From Flavobacteriales bacterium (GTDB lineage: Bacteria; Bacteroidota; Bacteroidia; Flavobacteriales; Flavobacteriaceae): a DNA stretch of 64,000 nucleotides. This document shows positions 51,358 to 62,000 of the stretch, piece by piece (the first letter of the stretch is position 1; each line of letters opens with the position of its first letter). A program made the position numbers and the translations under genes. The notes beneath the pieces were generated by a model. The model did not search any database. It saw only the letters and a program-made list of their open reading frames with translations, and was not told the origin of the DNA. The stretch is taken from the NCBI GenBank assembly GCA_026993355.1, contig JALWTX010000010.1:1-64000 (forward strand), read 5' to 3'.

Positions 51358-51792
51358 TTAGTCTGCTGTGTTTTCCTTGGCGAAAATTCTCTTTAAATCT
51401 TCATAAAAAAGCATGCCGCCTTTGTTGGTATGCATAGCTCTTAACATAGCATCGACACTTTTGGAAGATAAATTAAAACTATGTGCAATTTTTTTTAAAA
51501 ATGTGATTTCTTCCATATTAATGTCATGGTCTATCATCATCATGACAGCCAAGCGGTATAAATGCCAAGCTTTTTCTATTTTTCTTTTGGGGAGAGGTCC
51601 TGCTACCACTTTTCCCTCCAATACAGCCTCTAATTGAGAAGTAGAAATCCCCATTAATTCGGCTACATCGGTTAAATATTTAAATTCTATAAATTTAAAG
51701 CTGTTATCTGCTTTAGCCATTTGCACCAACTGATTTAATAACATCAATTTTTGGGCATTGGTTAAATTTTTAATACTTTCAAAATAAGGCAT
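51358..51792 (-). CDS. TerB-like helical protein
   Basis: 144 residues, all-helical. Features of TerB-fold proteins: KLMLLNQLVQMAKADNSFKF, MGISTSQLEAVL, MMIDHDINMEEITFLKKIAH, where acidic residues in 'D-x-x-I/F-E' spacing could bind metal. The function is not known. The -7 element at 51810-51817 selects MPYFESIKNL as the start; the longer frame to 51885 would run through the promoter and terminator. Confidence 0.7.
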   Translation of the reverse strand: MPYFESIKNLTNAQKLMLLNQLVQMAKADNSFKFIEFKYLTDVAELMGISTSQLEAVLEGKVVAGPLPKRKIEKAWHLYRLAVMMMIDHDINMEEITFLKKIAHSFNLSSKSVDAMLRAMHTNKGGMLFYEDLKRIFAKENTAD

Positions 51793-51809
51793 ATATTCAA
51801 TTAAAAAGG

Positions 51810-51817
51810 CAAAAATA
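51810..51817 (-). promoter_or_regulatory. Promoter -7 element of the TerB-like gene
   Basis: TATTTTTG on the minus strand, 17 bases before the start at 51792. Confidence 0.6.
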
Positions 51818-51838
51818 CAGGTAAATATACACCTAAAC

Positions 51839-51866
51839 AAAAGGCTGCCCGGAGAGCAGCCTTTAT
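51839..51866 (-). terminator. Terminator after the T9SS protein gene
   Basis: AAAGGCTGC and GCAGCCTTT (51840-51848 with 51856-51864) form a perfect 9-bp stem with T-rich ends on both strands. Confidence 0.75.
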
Positions 51867-51889
51867 TTGTTAAATAGTTAAACAATTCA

Positions 51890-53656
51890 TTATTTTACTA
51901 TTAATTTCTCAACAGCTAAATGATTATTTTCAATTATTTTCATCATATAAATACCGGCTTTTAATTGGCCAATATTGATAGGTTGTTGGTTGTTAACATT
52001 GGTGTTAATGACGGCTTTACCCAAAACATTATAGATAATAATTTGTTTAGGGGCAGCACTCTCAGAAGCTACAAATACTTGTTTGTTTTTAACCGGATTA
52101 GGATAAACTTTTAAACCGGCAATATCATTTTTAGCGATAGCTTGTATGGTTTCAAAATCGTTGATATCACGTGGATAAATTTGGGCAGTACCATTGTATT
52201 CGCCACCAATACAAGTAATGTTTACCGGATCTGTCGGGATGGTTTGACCTGCCAGGTCGGGGAATATGGTTCTTAAAACCACTGTTTGGGTATTGTCATT
52301 CGCATCAGTAACGGTATAATTAGTGTTTAATGCAAAAGTTGTTCCGGTTGCATCAACTAAAACATTGGTTATTTTGATCAATTCAGATTCATAAGCATCG
52401 TGATTGGCGTTATAATCGGCCACACTAACTGCTTGCGGAGCTTGGGGAACATTATTACCGGTAGCGGTATAAGGTTCGGTTACTTCTATTTCCAAAGTAC
52501 CATGACTGTCTTTTAATTGACCTTTTACGTCTGTCACACCGTCATATAAATTAAGTACCGGCGCTGTTGCCATCACACTTGAAGGGACAAATGCCATGAT
52601 ACCACCTGTAGCATCTTGTGCAAAACCTTTGAAATTGCCACTTTGGTAAGTAATACCACCAATAGCAAAAGCTTCACCTGTATAATGATAATAATCGCCT
52701 ACTGTACCGGCGCGTAAATCTGCTATAGTAGCAACTTGGGTATAAGCCGCAATACTAAAGGTGACAGAAGCAGTTACCGGAGGATTCAAATCATTACCAC
52801 TGTTGTCAACCAATTTAAGACTGACTTGATGGCTGGTACCCGGTGTTAAATTACTAAGCACAATAGGGTTAGTATCATATTTATTGACCGGCGGATCATT
52901 GTCAAAAGTATAGACAATATAACCATCGCCACCGGCTTGGGCCACAGTAAAGTTTTGAACCACAAATTCTACTTGTACATCCGTTACATTAGGCGCAAAA
53001 ACTTGGTTGGGAGTGGGGGCGGTAATCGCTAAACTAGGGGTAGATACAGCAGCAGGTTGATATGTGCCAATACCAATAATACTTTCATAAGTCGTTCCAT
53101 CTTGAATAGCACCATGACCATTGAGGGCGCCTTTATGAAACTCCCAATTTGCTTCAACAAATACAGGATCTGGGCCGGTGCCATCTAAACGTTTGGCATA
53201 ACCATCTGTATATTCCCACGGTTTACCGGATCCATCTACACCATCTTGCCCATATACATCAACTACTGTACCGGTTGAAGTTTCAATGATTCTAATTCGA
53301 TCATCTCCATTGATATTTAAAACAGCTGCTGATGTAGCATCTAATTTATTGGTAGTGACACTAGGAAAATTAACAGCAAAGGCATCGGTAGAACTATTTT
53401 TGTTAGAATAAACATAAACAAAATCATCTGTTACAGTTCCTAATGAACTTAAGTCAAAATTATTTCCCCAAGTTGTTGAAGCATTAGTTTGGTTTTGCAA
53501 AGAATACTGTGTAAAATCTACAGTACCTTTTGCATAAATCTCTAATACAGCTGGTGTACCACCACTTTCATCACCATCAGCAATCATGGTAATGATAGGC
53601 TGGGCAAATGTGTTTATGCTCAAAAGCAAAACAAAAAATAAGTAAAGTTTTTTCAT
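51890..53656 (-). CDS. Secreted lamin-tail-like protein with T9SS sorting domain
   Basis: 588 residues. Signal peptide MKKLYLFFVLLLSINTFA, an N-terminal lamin-tail-like beta domain (about 20-150: AVLEIYAKGTVDFTQYSLQN), an Ig-like middle part (about 205-300), an OB-fold-like region (about 310-490) and a C-terminal type A sorting signal (LKVYPNPVKNKQVFVASES, GIYMMKIIENNHLAVEKLIV). It is exported by the type IX secretion system and attached to or released from the cell surface. It carries no visible catalytic motif. Confidence 0.88.
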   Translation of the reverse strand: MKKLYLFFVLLLSINTFAQPIITMIADGDESGGTPAVLEIYAKGTVDFTQYSLQNQTNASTTWGNNFDLSSLGTVTDDFVYVYSNKNSSTDAFAVNFPSVTTNKLDATSAAVLNINGDDRIRIIETSTGTVVDVYGQDGVDGSGKPWEYTDGYAKRLDGTGPDPVFVEANWEFHKGALNGHGAIQDGTTYESIIGIGTYQPAAVSTPSLAITAPTPNQVFAPNVTDVQVEFVVQNFTVAQAGGDGYIVYTFDNDPPVNKYDTNPIVLSNLTPGTSHQVSLKLVDNSGNDLNPPVTASVTFSIAAYTQVATIADLRAGTVGDYYHYTGEAFAIGGITYQSGNFKGFAQDATGGIMAFVPSSVMATAPVLNLYDGVTDVKGQLKDSHGTLEIEVTEPYTATGNNVPQAPQAVSVADYNANHDAYESELIKITNVLVDATGTTFALNTNYTVTDANDNTQTVVLRTIFPDLAGQTIPTDPVNITCIGGEYNGTAQIYPRDINDFETIQAIAKNDIAGLKVYPNPVKNKQVFVASESAAPKQIIIYNVLGKAVINTNVNNQQPINIGQLKAGIYMMKIIENNHLAVEKLIVK

Positions 53657-53682
53657 AATCAATAAATTTTTAAAATGATACT

Positions 53683-53690
53683 CAAAGTTA
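53683..53690 (-). promoter_or_regulatory. Promoter -7 element of the T9SS protein gene
   Basis: TAACTTTG on the minus strand, 26 bases before the start. Confidence 0.6.
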
Positions 53691-53782
53691 ATAAAAAATA
53701 TTATTTGTGCTGTTGGAATTTTAAATATTTAATAATTAGTTAAGATAGCTGCCAAAACAGGTGAATTAAAACCCATAAAATC

Positions 53783-54760
53783 TTAAGCATTGGGGAGTTT
53801 AAACCGCTTTTGCTCTATATAATTAAAGCCGTATTTCCGGGCCAAATAGCGCGCCAAATAGGTTTGCTCCGGCTGGCCGGGTGTGGGCACCCAAATAACC
53901 TGTTTTTCCAAGGCAAACATATCCATCACCGAGGTATAACCCGAACGGGCTATAAGGGTTTCGGATTGGTTAATCAATTTTTCGAGCAAATCGGTCGGCA
54001 AATAATTATAAATATCGATTTGTCCATGTTTTGTTAAATGGGGTTTGCCGGATATTTTACCTTGTACAATAGCCACCGGTTGCGTCGATTTGGAAAATTC
54101 AGCCCTTATTTTCTCTTCCAATAAACTTCGTTGCGGTTCGGGACCGGACAAAATAGCCAAATAACGGTATTTTACCGGCAATAGCCGGCGTTTCATCCGG
54201 CTTAGGATTCCTAAATACCGGATAGGTAATTTTGTATGAGCCAAATGCCCCAGTGCGCCGCTTAAATTTTGATCATCGTTACGGTCTGGCACCCAAATTT
54301 CATCGTATTTTTTATAAATTTGGCGATGAAGAAAAGTCGTCAAAAAAGTCCAGATGCCTGCCGGTACACGCAACTGATGGGTCATGTAAATGGATTTTAT
54401 ATGGTCAGAAAAAACACCAAAACGGTTGTCAGAAATCAGGCAATCAATGGCATAACGTTCTATTATTTGGGCGGTTTTCTTTTTTTCGGCGGTTTTGGTG
54501 CGTAAAATATGTGGAACTTGCCTGAGCAAATGAAAAAAATTCAGCCATGAATGACGGGCATAAGTAATATGATAAGCCGGTAAGGTCTCAAATGGCAAAT
54601 CGGGAAATTCTTGTTTTAACAAGTCTAAAGCAGCCCCATCTGAGGCAATAACCAAATGATGACCTTGCGCTTTCAATTTTTTTATCAAAGGGATACAACG
54701 CGTGGCATGACCCAGTCCCCAATTTAAGGGAGCGATTAAAATATTTTTGGATTGGGACAT
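53783..54760 (-). CDS. GT-B-fold glycosyltransferase-like protein
   Basis: 325 residues. N-terminal APLNWGLGHATRCIPLIKKL (glycine loop of the MurG-like GT-B fold) and a C-terminal donor-binding region SETLIARSGYTSVMDMFALE, then PTPGQPEQTYLARYL. It is probably a cytosolic or membrane-associated sugar transferase. Acceptor and donor are unknown. It is divergent from trmB, with only 35 bases between the two start codons. Confidence 0.8.
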   Translation of the reverse strand: MSQSKNILIAPLNWGLGHATRCIPLIKKLKAQGHHLVIASDGAALDLLKQEFPDLPFETLPAYHITYARHSWLNFFHLLRQVPHILRTKTAEKKKTAQIIERYAIDCLISDNRFGVFSDHIKSIYMTHQLRVPAGIWTFLTTFLHRQIYKKYDEIWVPDRNDDQNLSGALGHLAHTKLPIRYLGILSRMKRRLLPVKYRYLAILSGPEPQRSLLEEKIRAEFSKSTQPVAIVQGKISGKPHLTKHGQIDIYNYLPTDLLEKLINQSETLIARSGYTSVMDMFALEKQVIWVPTPGQPEQTYLARYLARKYGFNYIEQKRFKLPNA

Positions 54761-54767
54761 TATTACC

Positions 54768-54775
54768 TATTTTTG
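54768..54775 (+). promoter_or_regulatory. Promoter -7 element of trmB
   Basis: TATTTTTG, 20 bases before the GTG start of trmB. Confidence 0.6.
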
Positions 54776-54795
54776 TAGCCTAAAATTAAGAAAAA

Positions 54796-55470
54796 GTGGG
54801 CAGTAAAAATAAATTAAAACGCTTTAGAGAGAATGAAACCTTTTCTAACCTGTTTCAACCAAGTCGTGAAGAATTACTCAACGACCGGTTCCCCTTAAAA
54901 GGCAAATGGCATGAAAATTATTTTAAAAACGACCAGCCTATTGTGTTGGAATTGGGCTGTGGAAAAGGCGAATATTCTTTAGGCTTAAGTAAACGTTATC
55001 CGGATAAAAATTTTATTGGTATAGATATTAAAGGGGCGCGTATCTGGCGCGGTGCCAAGACAGCTTTGGAAGAACAAAGAGAAAACATCGCTTTTGTACG
55101 CATGCAAATTGAACTGATAGAACAAGCCTTTGCACCGGGTGAGGTATCTGAAATTTGGATTACCTTTCCCGACCCGCAAATAAAGTTTAAGCGAACTAAA
55201 CACCGCTTGACCAATCCGGCATTTTTAGATAAATACAAAAAAATTTTAGCGCCCGGCGGTGTCATTCATCTAAAAACGGATAGTGAATTTTTACATGGCT
55301 ATACCATTGGTTTGTTGAATGGTTTAGGGCATGAAATTCTCTTTGCTCACCACGACATTTACAGGCATACCGAAGCCCCCGAAGAATTGACTTCAATTCA
55401 AACTTTTTATGAAAAACAATTTTTAGCCCAAGATAAACCCATTACTTATTTAAGGTTTAGGCTAACGTAA
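54796..55470 (+). CDS. trmB: tRNA (guanine-46-N7)-methyltransferase
   Basis: 224 residues starting at a GTG codon; the N-terminus GSKNKLKRFRENETF is a typical Bacteroidota TrmB start, which supports GTG. SAM-binding motif LELGCGKGEYSLGL, ITFPDPQIKFKRTKHRLTNP in the catalytic part and IHLKTDSEFLHGYT. It methylates G46 of tRNAs. Confidence 0.95.
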   Translation: MGSKNKLKRFRENETFSNLFQPSREELLNDRFPLKGKWHENYFKNDQPIVLELGCGKGEYSLGLSKRYPDKNFIGIDIKGARIWRGAKTALEEQRENIAFVRMQIELIEQAFAPGEVSEIWITFPDPQIKFKRTKHRLTNPAFLDKYKKILAPGGVIHLKTDSEFLHGYTIGLLNGLGHEILFAHHDIYRHTEAPEELTSIQTFYEKQFLAQDKPITYLRFRLT

Positions 55471-55500
55471 AATGTCCGGAGATAGTTCCTCAAAAATTTA

Positions 55501-55534
55501 AAAAGCAGCCAACATAAAGTTTAGCTGCTTTTTA
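55501..55534. terminator. Bidirectional terminator between trmB and cysS
   Basis: AAAAGCAGC (55501-55509) and GCTGCTTTT (55524-55532) pair perfectly and have T-tracts on both strands. Confidence 0.8.
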
Positions 55535-55556
55535 GTAAATGAGAATTGACAAAAAT

Positions 55557-57026
55557 TTATTTAAAACTATAGGTGGTCCCTTCTTTGCCGTCTTTTAATT
55601 GAATGCCATATTTGGCTAATTCATCTCGTATTTGATCAGACAAAGCCCAATTTTTCTCTGCTCTTGCTTTATTTCTGATTTCTATTAATAATTGAATAGT
55701 TTTATCAAAAGCTTGTTGCGCACCACTTTCTTGGTTGCGGGTTTGATGTAAGCCCAAAACTTCAAAAACAAATTGATGCAATGCTTTTTGTAATTTTTCT
55801 TTACCGGCCTGACTAATCGATGCTTTACCATCTTTAATTGAATTAATCAATCTGACAGCATCGAAAATACGGGCAATCAATACCGGTGTATTAAAATCGT
55901 CATTCATAGCAGCATAAAACTGTGCAATGAGGTTGTCAACATCAACCGGACTTTCGGAAGAGACGGGCAAGTCGGGCAATACATTGATGGCTTCCATCAA
56001 TTTTTTATAGCCTTTTTCGGCAGCTTGCAAAGCATCTTCGGACAAGTCAAGCATATTACGATAATGTGCCTGTAACATAAAAAACCGTACTACCACCGGC
56101 GAATAAGCTTTACTCAGTAAGTTATTTTCCCCACTAAAAATTTCGCGTGGCAGCAAATGGTTTCCGGTCGATTTACTCATTTTTTTTCCGTTCAAGGTCA
56201 ACATATTTGCATGCATCCAATATTTGACAGGGTCTACGCCATTGGCTGTTTTGCCTTGTGCAATTTCACATTCATGATGCGGAAATTTCAAATCCATACC
56301 GCCACCATGTATATCAAATTGTTCGCCCAAGTACTTGGTACTCATAACCGTACATTCCATATGCCAACCCGGAAAGCCTTCGCCCCATGGACTCGGCCAG
56401 CGCATAATATGTTGCGGGCTGGCTTTTTTCCATAAGGCAAAATCTTGCGGATTTCGCTTTTCATCCTGCCCTTCGAGTTCACGCGTATTGGCTATCATTT
56501 CCTCGATATTCCGGCCACTCAACTTGCCATATTTATCTATTTCATTGTTATATTTAATGACATCAAAATAAATAGAGCCATTACTTTCATAAGCATAGCC
56601 TTTGTTCAAAATATCTTTGGTGGTTTCTATTTGTTCAATAATATGTCCTGTTGCCGTTGGTTCAATATCGGGCGGCAAATTGTTAACCAGCTCCAAAACT
56701 TTATGAAAATCGATGGTATATTGTTGGACGATTTCCATCGGTTCCAATTTTTCCAGCCGGGCTTTTTTCGAGATTTTATCTTCATCGGTATGATCCTCCA
56801 AATGACCGGCATCGGTTATGTTGCGAACATAACGAACTTTATAGCCCAAAAACTTTAAGTACCGGTAGATGACATCAAAGGAAATAAAGGTCCGGACATT
56901 GCCCAAATGTACATTGCTGTAAACAGTCGGGCCACACACATACATCCCTACATGTTTTGGGATCAAGGGTTCAAACTTTTCTTTTTGGCCTGTAAGCGAA
57001 TTGTATATTTTTAAATCTGTTTGCAT
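55557..57026 (-). CDS. cysS: Cysteine--tRNA ligase
   Basis: 489 residues, class I CysRS. Zinc/active-site residues in [19 protein letters not shown] (HLGN is the HIGH motif), [23 protein letters not shown] and the signature KMSKSTGN. It charges tRNA-Cys. It lies 9 bases downstream of folE and is co-transcribed with it. Confidence 0.98.
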   Translation of the reverse strand: MQTDLKIYNSLTGQKEKFEPLIPKHVGMYVCGPTVYSNVHLGNVRTFISFDVIYRYLKFLGYKVRYVRNITDAGHLEDHTDEDKISKKARLEKLEPMEIVQQYTIDFHKVLELVNNLPPDIEPTATGHIIEQIETTKDILNKGYAYESNGSIYFDVIKYNNEIDKYGKLSGRNIEEMIANTRELEGQDEKRNPQDFALWKKASPQHIMRWPSPWGEGFPGWHMECTVMSTKYLGEQFDIHGGGMDLKFPHHECEIAQGKTANGVDPVKYWMHANMLTLNGKKMSKSTGNHLLPREIFSGENNLLSKAYSPVVVRFFMLQAHYRNMLDLSEDALQAAEKGYKKLMEAINVLPDLPVSSESPVDVDNLIAQFYAAMNDDFNTPVLIARIFDAVRLINSIKDGKASISQAGKEKLQKALHQFVFEVLGLHQTRNQESGAQQAFDKTIQLLIEIRNKARAEKNWALSDQIRDELAKYGIQLKDGKEGTTYSFK

Positions 57027-57035
57027 AATTTGGTT

Positions 57036-57707
57036 TTAAAAAATAAATTTGGTTTCCAACCCGAGATAGTGCAGAAATTCTTTTTTTACTGAAGGATCTT
57101 TAAATTTACCGGCATATTCGGCGGTCAATGTCGAAGAGGTAATGTCTTTAATCCCTCTTGAGACCAAACACATATGCTTGGCATCAACTATACAAGCCAC
57201 ATCTTGGGTATTTAAGGCTTCTTGCATAGCCTTGACAATTTGCACCGTCAAACGCTCTTGCACTTGTGGACGACGCGCAAAATAGTCCACAATACGGTTT
57301 ATTTTTGACAAGCCGATAACCGTACCACTGGAGATATAGGCCACATGTGCTTTGCCAATAATGGGCAATAAATGATGTTCGCAAGTAGAAAACACACTGA
57401 TATCTCTTTCTACCAACATTTGACCGTATTTATATTTGTTCTCAAATGAAGACAATTTAGGAAGGTTTTCGGGATTCAGACCTTTAAAAATTTCTTTGAC
57501 AAACATTTTGGCCACACGTCGGGGAGTGCCGCGTAAGCTGTCATCAGTCAGATCCAAACCTAAAATATCAAGAATATCAAACATTTTTTGTTCAATCAAC
57601 TGCATTTTTTTTTCATCGGGTAAGGCAGTTATATCAGGCCTAACCGGCGTGTTTATAGTTGAAAATAAATGTTTTCCGGTCTTTTGTTCTGACTTATTTA
57701 TCGACAT
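57036..57707 (-). CDS. folE: GTP cyclohydrolase I
   Basis: 223 residues. Zinc and active-site motifs: STCEHHLLPIIGKAHVAYI, GLSKINRIVDYFARRPQVQE, DVACIVDAKHMCLVSRGIKD. It makes dihydroneopterin triphosphate, the first step of tetrahydrofolate (and possibly queuosine) synthesis. The start MSINKSEQKTG at 57707 is chosen because the -7 element at 57729-57736 covers the alternative TTG start at 57731. Confidence 0.97.
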   Translation of the reverse strand: MSINKSEQKTGKHLFSTINTPVRPDITALPDEKKMQLIEQKMFDILDILGLDLTDDSLRGTPRRVAKMFVKEIFKGLNPENLPKLSSFENKYKYGQMLVERDISVFSTCEHHLLPIIGKAHVAYISSGTVIGLSKINRIVDYFARRPQVQERLTVQIVKAMQEALNTQDVACIVDAKHMCLVSRGIKDITSSTLTAEYAGKFKDPSVKKEFLHYLGLETKFIF

Positions 57708-57728
57708 ATCTCTGGGTTTATTAAAGAA

Positions 57729-57736
57729 CAAAATTA
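57729..57736 (-). promoter_or_regulatory. Promoter -7 element of folE-cysS
   Basis: TAATTTTG on the minus strand, 21 bases before the folE ATG. Confidence 0.65.
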
Positions 57737-57825
57737 CGATATTTTTAGAAATGAATTAAAACGTCTCTTTAATTAAATTTTTTATTAATTTTAAGCCATA
57801 AAAGCAATTAAATTTTTTAATTATA

Positions 57826-58707
57826 ATGAAAAAAATCAATCCTAAGGATTTTAAGGTCAAATCAAACAAAAAGGTTAAGATAGACAAATTACCGACCAAA
57901 TATGATTTGGGTGCCGACAAAAAAGAAATTGAAGAAGAACTGAGAAAGGTTCGCAGGAAAATAGCTGAAATTCAGACCAAAATTTATGCTGCCGGAACGC
58001 CGGCTATTTATATCGGTATTCAAGGAATGGATACAGCCGGTAAAGATAGTTTGATTAGAGAAGTTTTTAAGGACATAAATCCGAGCGGCTTAGAAGTCTT
58101 TGACTTTAAAAAGCCGACGCCCGAAGAACATGCGCATGATTATATTTGGCGTCATTATATCAAATTGCCCGAACGCGGCAAATTCGGCATTCATAACCGG
58201 ACGCATTATGAAGATGTTTTGATTGTCCGTATCCATCCGCAATTGGTCCTGAATCAAAAAATATATGGGATTGATAAACTGGAAGATATCGATGATAAAT
58301 TTTGGAAAAAACGGTTTAGACAAATCCGGGATTTTGAAAAAACGCAAGTTGAAAATGGCATGAAAATGTTTAAATTCTTTTTGCACCTGTCTAAAGATGA
58401 ACAAAAAAACCGTTTTTTAAGACGTATCAGACGGCCTGATAAGCAATGGAAATTTAACGCCGCTGACCTAAAAGAACGCGGATATTGGGACGATTATCAA
58501 AAAGCATATGAAGATGTGCTGAATGAAACCTCAACCGGTTATGCGCCATGGTATGTTATTCCGGCTGATGATAAACCAACTGCACGTCTGATTGTAGCCA
58601 AAATATTATTGAATGAGTTAAAAAAACTGGATATCGATTTTCCCAAACTCAGTGATGAAGAAAAAGCCAAATTTGAAAGCTATAAACAAGCTTTAGAAAA
58701 TGAGTAA
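57826..58707 (+). CDS. ppk2: Polyphosphate kinase 2 family protein
   Basis: 293 residues, one PPK2 domain. Walker A in IGIQGMDTAGKDSLIREVF, then PTPEEHAHDYIWRHY, IHNRTHYEDVLIVRIH (Walker B/lid region) and RRPDKQWKFNAADLKER. These enzymes transfer phosphate between polyphosphate and nucleotides (AMP/ADP/GDP); the single-domain form and length suit class I or III. Exact nucleotide preference cannot be read. Confidence 0.93.
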   Translation: MKKINPKDFKVKSNKKVKIDKLPTKYDLGADKKEIEEELRKVRRKIAEIQTKIYAAGTPAIYIGIQGMDTAGKDSLIREVFKDINPSGLEVFDFKKPTPEEHAHDYIWRHYIKLPERGKFGIHNRTHYEDVLIVRIHPQLVLNQKIYGIDKLEDIDDKFWKKRFRQIRDFEKTQVENGMKMFKFFLHLSKDEQKNRFLRRIRRPDKQWKFNAADLKERGYWDDYQKAYEDVLNETSTGYAPWYVIPADDKPTARLIVAKILLNELKKLDIDFPKLSDEEKAKFESYKQALENE

Positions 58708-58733
58708 TTTCTTTTAGATTGAAACATAATTAT

Positions 58734-58764
58734 TAAAAAAAGCCCCTGAAAACAGGGGCTTTTA
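58734..58764. terminator. Bidirectional terminator between ppk2 and DUF3467
   Basis: AGCCCCTG (58741-58748) pairs with CAGGGGCT (58753-58760), loop AAAA. Seven T residues follow on the minus strand and four on the plus strand. Confidence 0.88.
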
Positions 58765-58769
58765 AAGTT

Positions 58770-59081
58770 TTAAGCTTCACTTCCGGGGCCAAAATTTATA
58801 GGTGGCGGTGTTGTTTGCTCATAGTCTTTAATAACACCATGTACACTTTCAAAACGTTTGACATTTTCGGACAAGGCTCTTACCAAACGCTTGGCATGTT
58901 GCGGCGTTAAAATAATACGCGATTTAACCTTCGCTTTTGGTACGCCCGGCATAATGTTGATAAAATCAACAATAAATTCAGAGGCTGAATGATTTATAAC
59001 AGCTAAATTGGCATAAATTCCATCGGCTACTTCTTCGGTTAATTCTATATTTATTTGCTGTTGTTTTTTTGGGTCATTCAT
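58770..59081 (-). CDS. DUF3467 protein
   Basis: 103 residues. Family pattern: INIELTEEVADGIYANLAVI, HSASEFIVDFINIMPGVPKA, SRIILTPQHAKRLVRALSEN. It is a small cytosolic protein of unknown function, found repeatedly next to rpoC in Bacteroidota. It lies 17 bases after rpoC and before the terminator, so it is the last gene of the rpoBC transcript. Confidence 0.9.
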   Translation of the reverse strand: MNDPKKQQQINIELTEEVADGIYANLAVINHSASEFIVDFINIMPGVPKAKVKSRIILTPQHAKRLVRALSENVKRFESVHGVIKDYEQTTPPPINFGPGSEA

Positions 59082-59098
59082 CTTATAAAGTTTTAATG

Positions 59099-62000
59099 TT
59101 AGTCAATAAAATTATTTTGAATTTTGTCAATAATCATACTCTCAAAATCTTCTTTTTGAGACACAATGATATTTTCATATTCTTTTAAGCCGGTACCGGC
59201 TGGTATTTTACGACCAACAATAACATTTTCTTTAAGTCCTTCCAAGTCATCAACCTTGGCCCGGATAGCTGCTTCGTTTAACACTTTGGTAGTTTCCTGG
59301 AAGGAAGCGGCCGAAATAAACGATTTGGTTTGCAACGAGGCACGTGTAATACCTTGTAAAACAGGCGATGCCGTAGCCGGAATAACGTCACGGGCAACCA
59401 CCAGTTTTTTATCTTGACGTCGCAAGATTGAATTCTCTTCACGTAATTGTCGTGGTGTTACCAATTGGCCTGCTTTCAAGTTTTCGGAATCACCTGGGTC
59501 CTCTACTACTTTCATTGATGATATCCGGTCATTTTCCTCGATAAAATCAAGTTTATGAACCAATTCACCAGGTAAGAAAGTCGTATCACCCGAATCTTCA
59601 ATTTTTACTTTCTGCATCATTTGTCTCACGACCACCTCAAAGTGTTTATCATTTATTTTTACCCCTTGTAAACGGTACACTTCTTGTACTTCGTTTACCA
59701 AATATTGTTGAACGGCAGATGGTCCTTTAATTTTCAAAATATCATTGGGTGTAATCGCACCATCCGATAAGGGCGTACCTGCTTTGATAAAGTCATTTTC
59801 TTGTACCAAAATTTGGTTAGATAATTTAATCAAATATTTTTTACTTTCACCGGACTTGGCGGTAACGATAATTTCACGATTACCTCGTTTTATTTTACCA
59901 AATGAGACAATACCGTCAATTTCAGAAACTACAGCAGGGTTAGAAGGATTACGTGCTTCGAACAGCTCGGTTACACGTGGTAAACCTCCCGTGATATCCC
60001 CTGCTTTAACTGATGTACGCGGTATTTTAACCAAGGTTGTACCTTGTTTAATCTCTTGGCCGTCCTCTACATTGATACGTGCCCCAAAAGGCAAGTTGTA
60101 AGAACGTAATACTTCACCGTTTTTATCTACAATTTTAAGTGTTGGAATCAGTTTTTTATTTTTACTTTCGATGATAACTTTTTCCTCACGGTTGGTTTGC
60201 TCATCTTTTTCAATTTGGTAAGTTACGCCTTGAATAATATTTTCATACAATACTTTTCCACCAAATTCAGAGATAATAACAGAGTTCCAAGGATCCCACT
60301 CAGCAATAACTTCGCCTTTTAGAACTTTTTCACCCGGTTGCTTGTAGAGTTTAGAACCATAAGGTAGTTGATGAGTACTTAACACTTTACCGGATTTTTC
60401 ACCGATGATTTTAAGTTCAGAAGTACGTGATATAACGATATCGACATTATCTTCTTCATCTTTTACGGTTTTAAGTTCATCTATTTCAACAATTCCTTCA
60501 AATTTAGCCGTGATATTGTTTTGTTCAGAAACGTTACCTGCAACCCCCCCTTGGTGGAAGGTTCTCAAGGTCAACTGCGTACCTGGCTCCCCAATGGATT
60601 GGGCAGCTACCACACCGACAGCTTCTCCTTTTTCTACCATATCACCGGTAGCCAAGTTACGTCCGTAACATTTAGCACAGATTCCGTGTTTAGCTTCACA
60701 AGTTAAAGGCGAACGTACTTCAATGGATTCAATGGTGGTTTGTTCTATCAGTTCAACTTTTTCTTCCGTTATTTCTTCACCGGCAGCTACCAATAGTTCG
60801 TTAGTTTCCGGATGATAAATATCATCTAAAGCAACACGACCTAAAATACGTTCTCCCAGCGTTTCAACAATTTCATTATTTTTTCGCAAAGGTTTTACTT
60901 CAATTCCCCGCAAAGTACCACAATCTTCTTCTCTAATAACCACATCTTGGGAAACATCGACCAATCGACGGGTCAAATATCCTGCATCAGCTGTTTTCAA
61001 GGCAGTATCTGCCAAACCTTTACGGGCACCGTGGGTCGAAATAAAGTATTCTTGAATAGATAAACCCTCTTTAAAGTTTGACAAAATAGGATTTTCAATA
61101 ACCTCGCCACCGCCGGCAGTTGATTTTTTAGGTTTGGCCATCAAACCACGCATACCGATTAACTGACGAATCTGGTCTTTAGAACCCCGCGCACCTGAAT
61201 CGAGCATCATATACACAGAGTTAAACCCTTTTTTATCATTGGTAATCCGATTCATCAAAAGTTCGGTCAATTCTGCATTGGCAGTCGTCCAAATATCAAC
61301 GGTTTTGTTATAACGTTCTTTTTGCGAAATAATCCCTTCCGCATATTGTTCTTTAATGGCATCCACTTTTTCTTGTGCTTCGCCAACAATACGTTTTTTT
61401 TCTTCCGGCACCATAATATTGCTCAACCCGAACGATAAACCACCTTTAAAAGCGTAATAGTAGCCCATTTCTTTAATGGCATCTAAAAATTCGGCTGTCG
61501 TTGGCACATCGGTTCTTTTTAATATATCGGAAATGATTCCTCTTAAGGAGCCTTTGGTCAATACTTTATTGATAAAAGGAACACCTTCGGGCTTAACTTC
61601 ATTGAAAATAACACGTCCGACAGTCGTTTCTATAATATGATCAAAAGCTTTACCTTCATCGTCATAGTCTTTTATCAAGACCTTTATATTGGCATGTAGA
61701 TCAATTTTACCTTCATTTAAAGCTATTTTGACCTCTTCAGGCGAATAAAAAGTCATCCCTTCGCCTTTCACGCCTTTCTTTTGTTTAGTGATATAGTACA
61801 GCCCCAATACCATGTCCTGAGAAGGAACGGTAATAGGTGAACCATTGGCAGGGTTCAATATATTTTGCGAAGCCAACATTAAAAGTTGCGATTCTAAAAT
61901 AGCTTGAGGACCTAATGGTAAGTGTACGGCCATTTGGTCACCATCGAAATCCGCATTAAAAGCCGTACAAACCAGCGGGTGCAAACGGATGGCTTTTCCT